Assembly: GCA_047602475.1 (NCBI GenBank)
Contig: JASGHE010000003.1
Coordinates: 124,001 to 188,000 of the forward strand
Direction: 5' to 3'
Length of the DNA stretch: 64,000 nt
Origin: JAEUIE01 sp047602475
GTDB taxonomy: Bacteria > Planctomycetota > Planctomycetia > Gemmatales > HRBIN36
A program made the translations under genes and the position numbers. Each line of letters starts with the position of its first letter. Positions within the stretch are counted from its first letter, which is position 1. Positions 62,312 through 64,000 of the stretch are shown in pieces. The notes beneath the pieces were generated by a model that had not been told where the DNA came from, did no database searches, and saw nothing but the letters and a program-made list of their open reading frames with translations.

Positions 62312-62781
62312 CGGTCATCCTCGTGTAGCCTTGAGTTCGTACTTGCAGGAAGCACAGACTGGTCAAGGGTCGATCTGGTCAACGAAGTTTTCGTCGGTAC
62401 TACGTCCTTGATTGACCAACACACGAGGGGATTACCCAAGTTGTTCGTTGCGAGTCGGACAGGGGTAGTTTAACCACCCCGATTCTTCAGCAGCCGGCAA
62501 ACATCAACCTCGTCACTTCCTGTGACATACTGAGAAGCCGTTGGCTGCTGAGGTTCGTTTTTCATCTTGTGGACAATGGATTCTAAGCAGCAAATGCCCT
62601 CAATGCAAGGGTTTAGTTCCAAAGAATGACAAATAGGTAGATCACTCTCGGCCACGCAGAACACGACTGCGGAAGAGCCACAGGACACATAACCTGACGC
62701 TTACGGTGAAGATGAAAGCTATGCAGATCATGAGCAACCCACGGAAGATATTCCGTGGGTTCAGGAGGCTTAAAATAACGA
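62312..62781. other. 470-bp gap with a terminator, no supported gene
   Basis: A leftward frame of 72 codons (62470-62688) begins with GTG but has no ribosome-binding site or recognisable sequence, and I do not call it. The only clear structure is the hairpin at 62736-62761. Confidence 0.5.
62736..62761 (-). terminator. hairpin behind the DUF1501 gene
   Basis: AACCCACGGAA-GATA-TTCCGTGGGTT is an 11-bp perfect stem, 21 bases after the stop at 62782. No T-run follows on the minus strand. Confidence 0.6.
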
Positions 62782-64000
62782 TTAAATCAGTGAACTGATC
62801 GGCTTGCCCGGCTTTTCGCCCGATATCTTGCGTGGACGGCCCAGAGGATCACGAATTTCGACATCAGGGCTGATACCAAGGGCACTGTAGAGGGTAGCAA
62901 AGAGATCGCCGACAGTCGCAGGATTGTCTTTAACACTCATGCCATCTTTATCAGTGGAGCCATGAACGACACCACCCTTGATGCCACCACCACCGACCAC
63001 GACTGACCAGCAGCGGGCCCAGTGGTCACGTCCGCCGTTCTGATTAATTTTCGGCGTACGACCGAATTCGCCCATCCACACGACAACCGTGTTCTTCCAC
63101 AGGCCACGTTCAACCAGATCTTGAACGAGAGCACCCATACCCTTGTCGAGGCGATCGAGTAAGCCGCCTCCACGATTCATGGCAGGTGCGTTCTTGCCGT
63201 TGGCAGCGGTGCCATTGCTACTGTTGTGAAGTGCCTGGAAGATGTTGGCGTGGTTATCCCAGCCACCGAGACCAACTTCAACACATGTGACGCCGGCTTC
63301 GACCAGCTTGCGGGCGAGCAAGCAGCCACGACCGAAAGCATCGTCACCGTACATTTCCTTGTACTTCGCATCCATCGGCCCGTTGCCATCGATCTTGAGA
63401 TCGAAGACATTCTTGAGTTGCGAGTAGGTCAGATCGAATGCCTTCTTGTAGACATCGGTGTGAGCACTGGCAGCAACGCCTCGGCTCTGAGCAGCGAAGT
63501 TGTTCTCGACCTTGGCAAGGAACTGACGACGGAAGTCGCCACGGATCATTTTGGAACGGTCATCGCCCAGATCGCCGGGCAGACTGATGTTATCAGGCGG
63601 CGAGCCAGGGTTCTGCACATTGAACGGAGCATAGGTCATACCCAGGAAGCCGGGACCTTCCGCAGGACGACTGACGCTGATGAAGGAGGGGATAGCCAAT
63701 TCCTTTGGAGCGATCTGCTGAGCAGCGACAGCGCCGATGCTGGGGAACGTGATGGCGGGGTTGGGCTGATAAGCGGTGTGCATCAACTGGGTGCCACGGT
63801 CGTGGCTGCCTTCGTTGGTGACGAGCGAACGAACGATGCTGAGGTGCTTCATCTGCTTGGCAACGGTCGGCAGGTGTTCGCTGATCATCACGCCGTTGGC
63901 GGAAGTCTTGATCGGCTTGAACTCGCCGCCGGTCGATTCGCCGGGCTTCATGTCCCAGGTATCCATGTGGCTGGGGCCGCCGCTCATCCAGAGAACGATC
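62782..64000 (-). CDS. DUF1501 protein (sulfatase-fold, planctomycete type), 5' end outside window
   Basis: The frame is open to the window edge (IVLWMSGGPSHMDTWDMKPGE). The Met at 63987 lies inside the conserved 'LflSGGPSH.DtfD.KP' block and is not the start. Further motifs are GVMISEHLPTVAKQMKHLSIVRSL, DRGTQLMHTAYQPNP, GVTCVEVGLGGWDNH, VWMGEFGRTPKINQNGGRDHWARCWSVVVGGGGIKGG and PATVGDLFATLYSALGI. These are the DUF1501 hallmarks, with His and Asp residues placed like the metal site of alkaline-phosphatase-fold enzymes. Planctomycetes carry many copies, usually next to a DUF1549/DUF1553 cytochrome-type gene, which may lie just outside. The enzyme is predicted to be exported; the twin-arginine signal would be in the missing part. 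Confidence 0.93.
   Translation of the reverse strand, partial: IVLWMSGGPSHMDTWDMKPGESTGGEFKPIKTSANGVMISEHLPTVAKQMKHLSIVRSLVTNEGSHDRGTQLMHTAYQPNPAITFPSIGAVAAQQIAPKELAIPSFISVSRPAEGPGFLGMTYAPFNVQNPGSPPDNISLPGDLGDDRSKMIRGDFRRQFLAKVENNFAAQSRGVAASAHTDVYKKAFDLTYSQLKNVFDLKIDGNGPMDAKYKEMYGDDAFGRGCLLARKLVEAGVTCVEVGLGGWDNHANIFQALHNSSNGTAANGKNAPAMNRGGGLLDRLDKGMGALVQDLVERGLWKNTVVVWMGEFGRTPKINQNGGRDHWARCWSVVVGGGGIKGGVVHGSTDKDGMSVKDNPATVGDLFATLYSALGISPDVEIRDPLGRPRKISGEKPGKPISSLI

Noticed and set aside
62470..62688. 72-codon leftward frame near the sigma factor
   Set aside because: GTG start without ribosome-binding site, odd Cys-rich composition, no recognisable motif.

Overview
The window looks like chromosome of a planctomycete, most like the Gemmatales/Gemmataceae. 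Pointers are a DUF1501 protein, a DUF1580 protein, an exported protein with the planctomycete LEDR-type N-terminal motif, a Trp/Gly/Tyr-repeat exported protein, a sigma factor fused to an exported domain, and a sigma factor followed by a Ser/Thr kinase with a C-terminal propeller. No organism name can be read from the sequence alone.

Layout. 1-3.7 kb: the end of an S41 peptidase gene, then a strip of decayed genes (S9 peptidase fragment, a SUKH/SMI1 gene with two amber codons, another gene with one ochre codon). 3.7-11.9 kb: a putative integrative element against tRNA-Thr(CGU). It carries a tyrosine integrase, a small DNA-binding protein, DUF1580, a degenerate helicase-like protein, a strongly structured 300-nt leader, a reverse transcriptase with a TTG start, and an unknown 351-residue protein. 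12-20.6 kb: ordinary chromosome (glgX, the Trp/Gly repeat protein, a GNAT protein, a cysteine desulfurase, a MurQ-kinase fusion) and tRNAs His, Cys and Met. 20.6-25 kb: a broken large serine recombinase and two cell-wall hydrolase-like genes. 25.5-38.5 kb: two giant genes of unknown function (about 1,500 and 2,780 codons), the first with a twin-arginine signal and the second with three PDZ domains and GxGY-type repeats, followed by a 46-residue membrane protein. 38.5-40.5 kb: an HNH endonuclease next to a gutted cytosine-C5 methyltransferase, against tRNA-Ser(GGA). 40.6-51 kb: a FHA-GAF histidine kinase, secreted unknowns, a sigma factor with a Ser/Thr kinase, a Cys/Pro-rich HEAT-repeat protein and a LOG-family protein. 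51-64 kb: core genes (purH, rph, iscS-like, typA), a beta-roll exported protein, a sigma-exported domain fusion, a housekeeping-type sigma-70 factor and the DUF1501 protein.

The strongest candidate for an undescribed system is the reverse transcriptase with its structured leader and neighbours (5.4-10.2 kb). The giant gene pair is second. Many long frames are broken by a single base added to or lost from a short homopolymer, including the conserved gene typA. These breaks may be assembly errors and need read-level checking. The nonsense codons in the 1.6-3.4 kb strip and the recombinase, and the deletion in the methyltransferase, are of a different kind and look like genuine decay.
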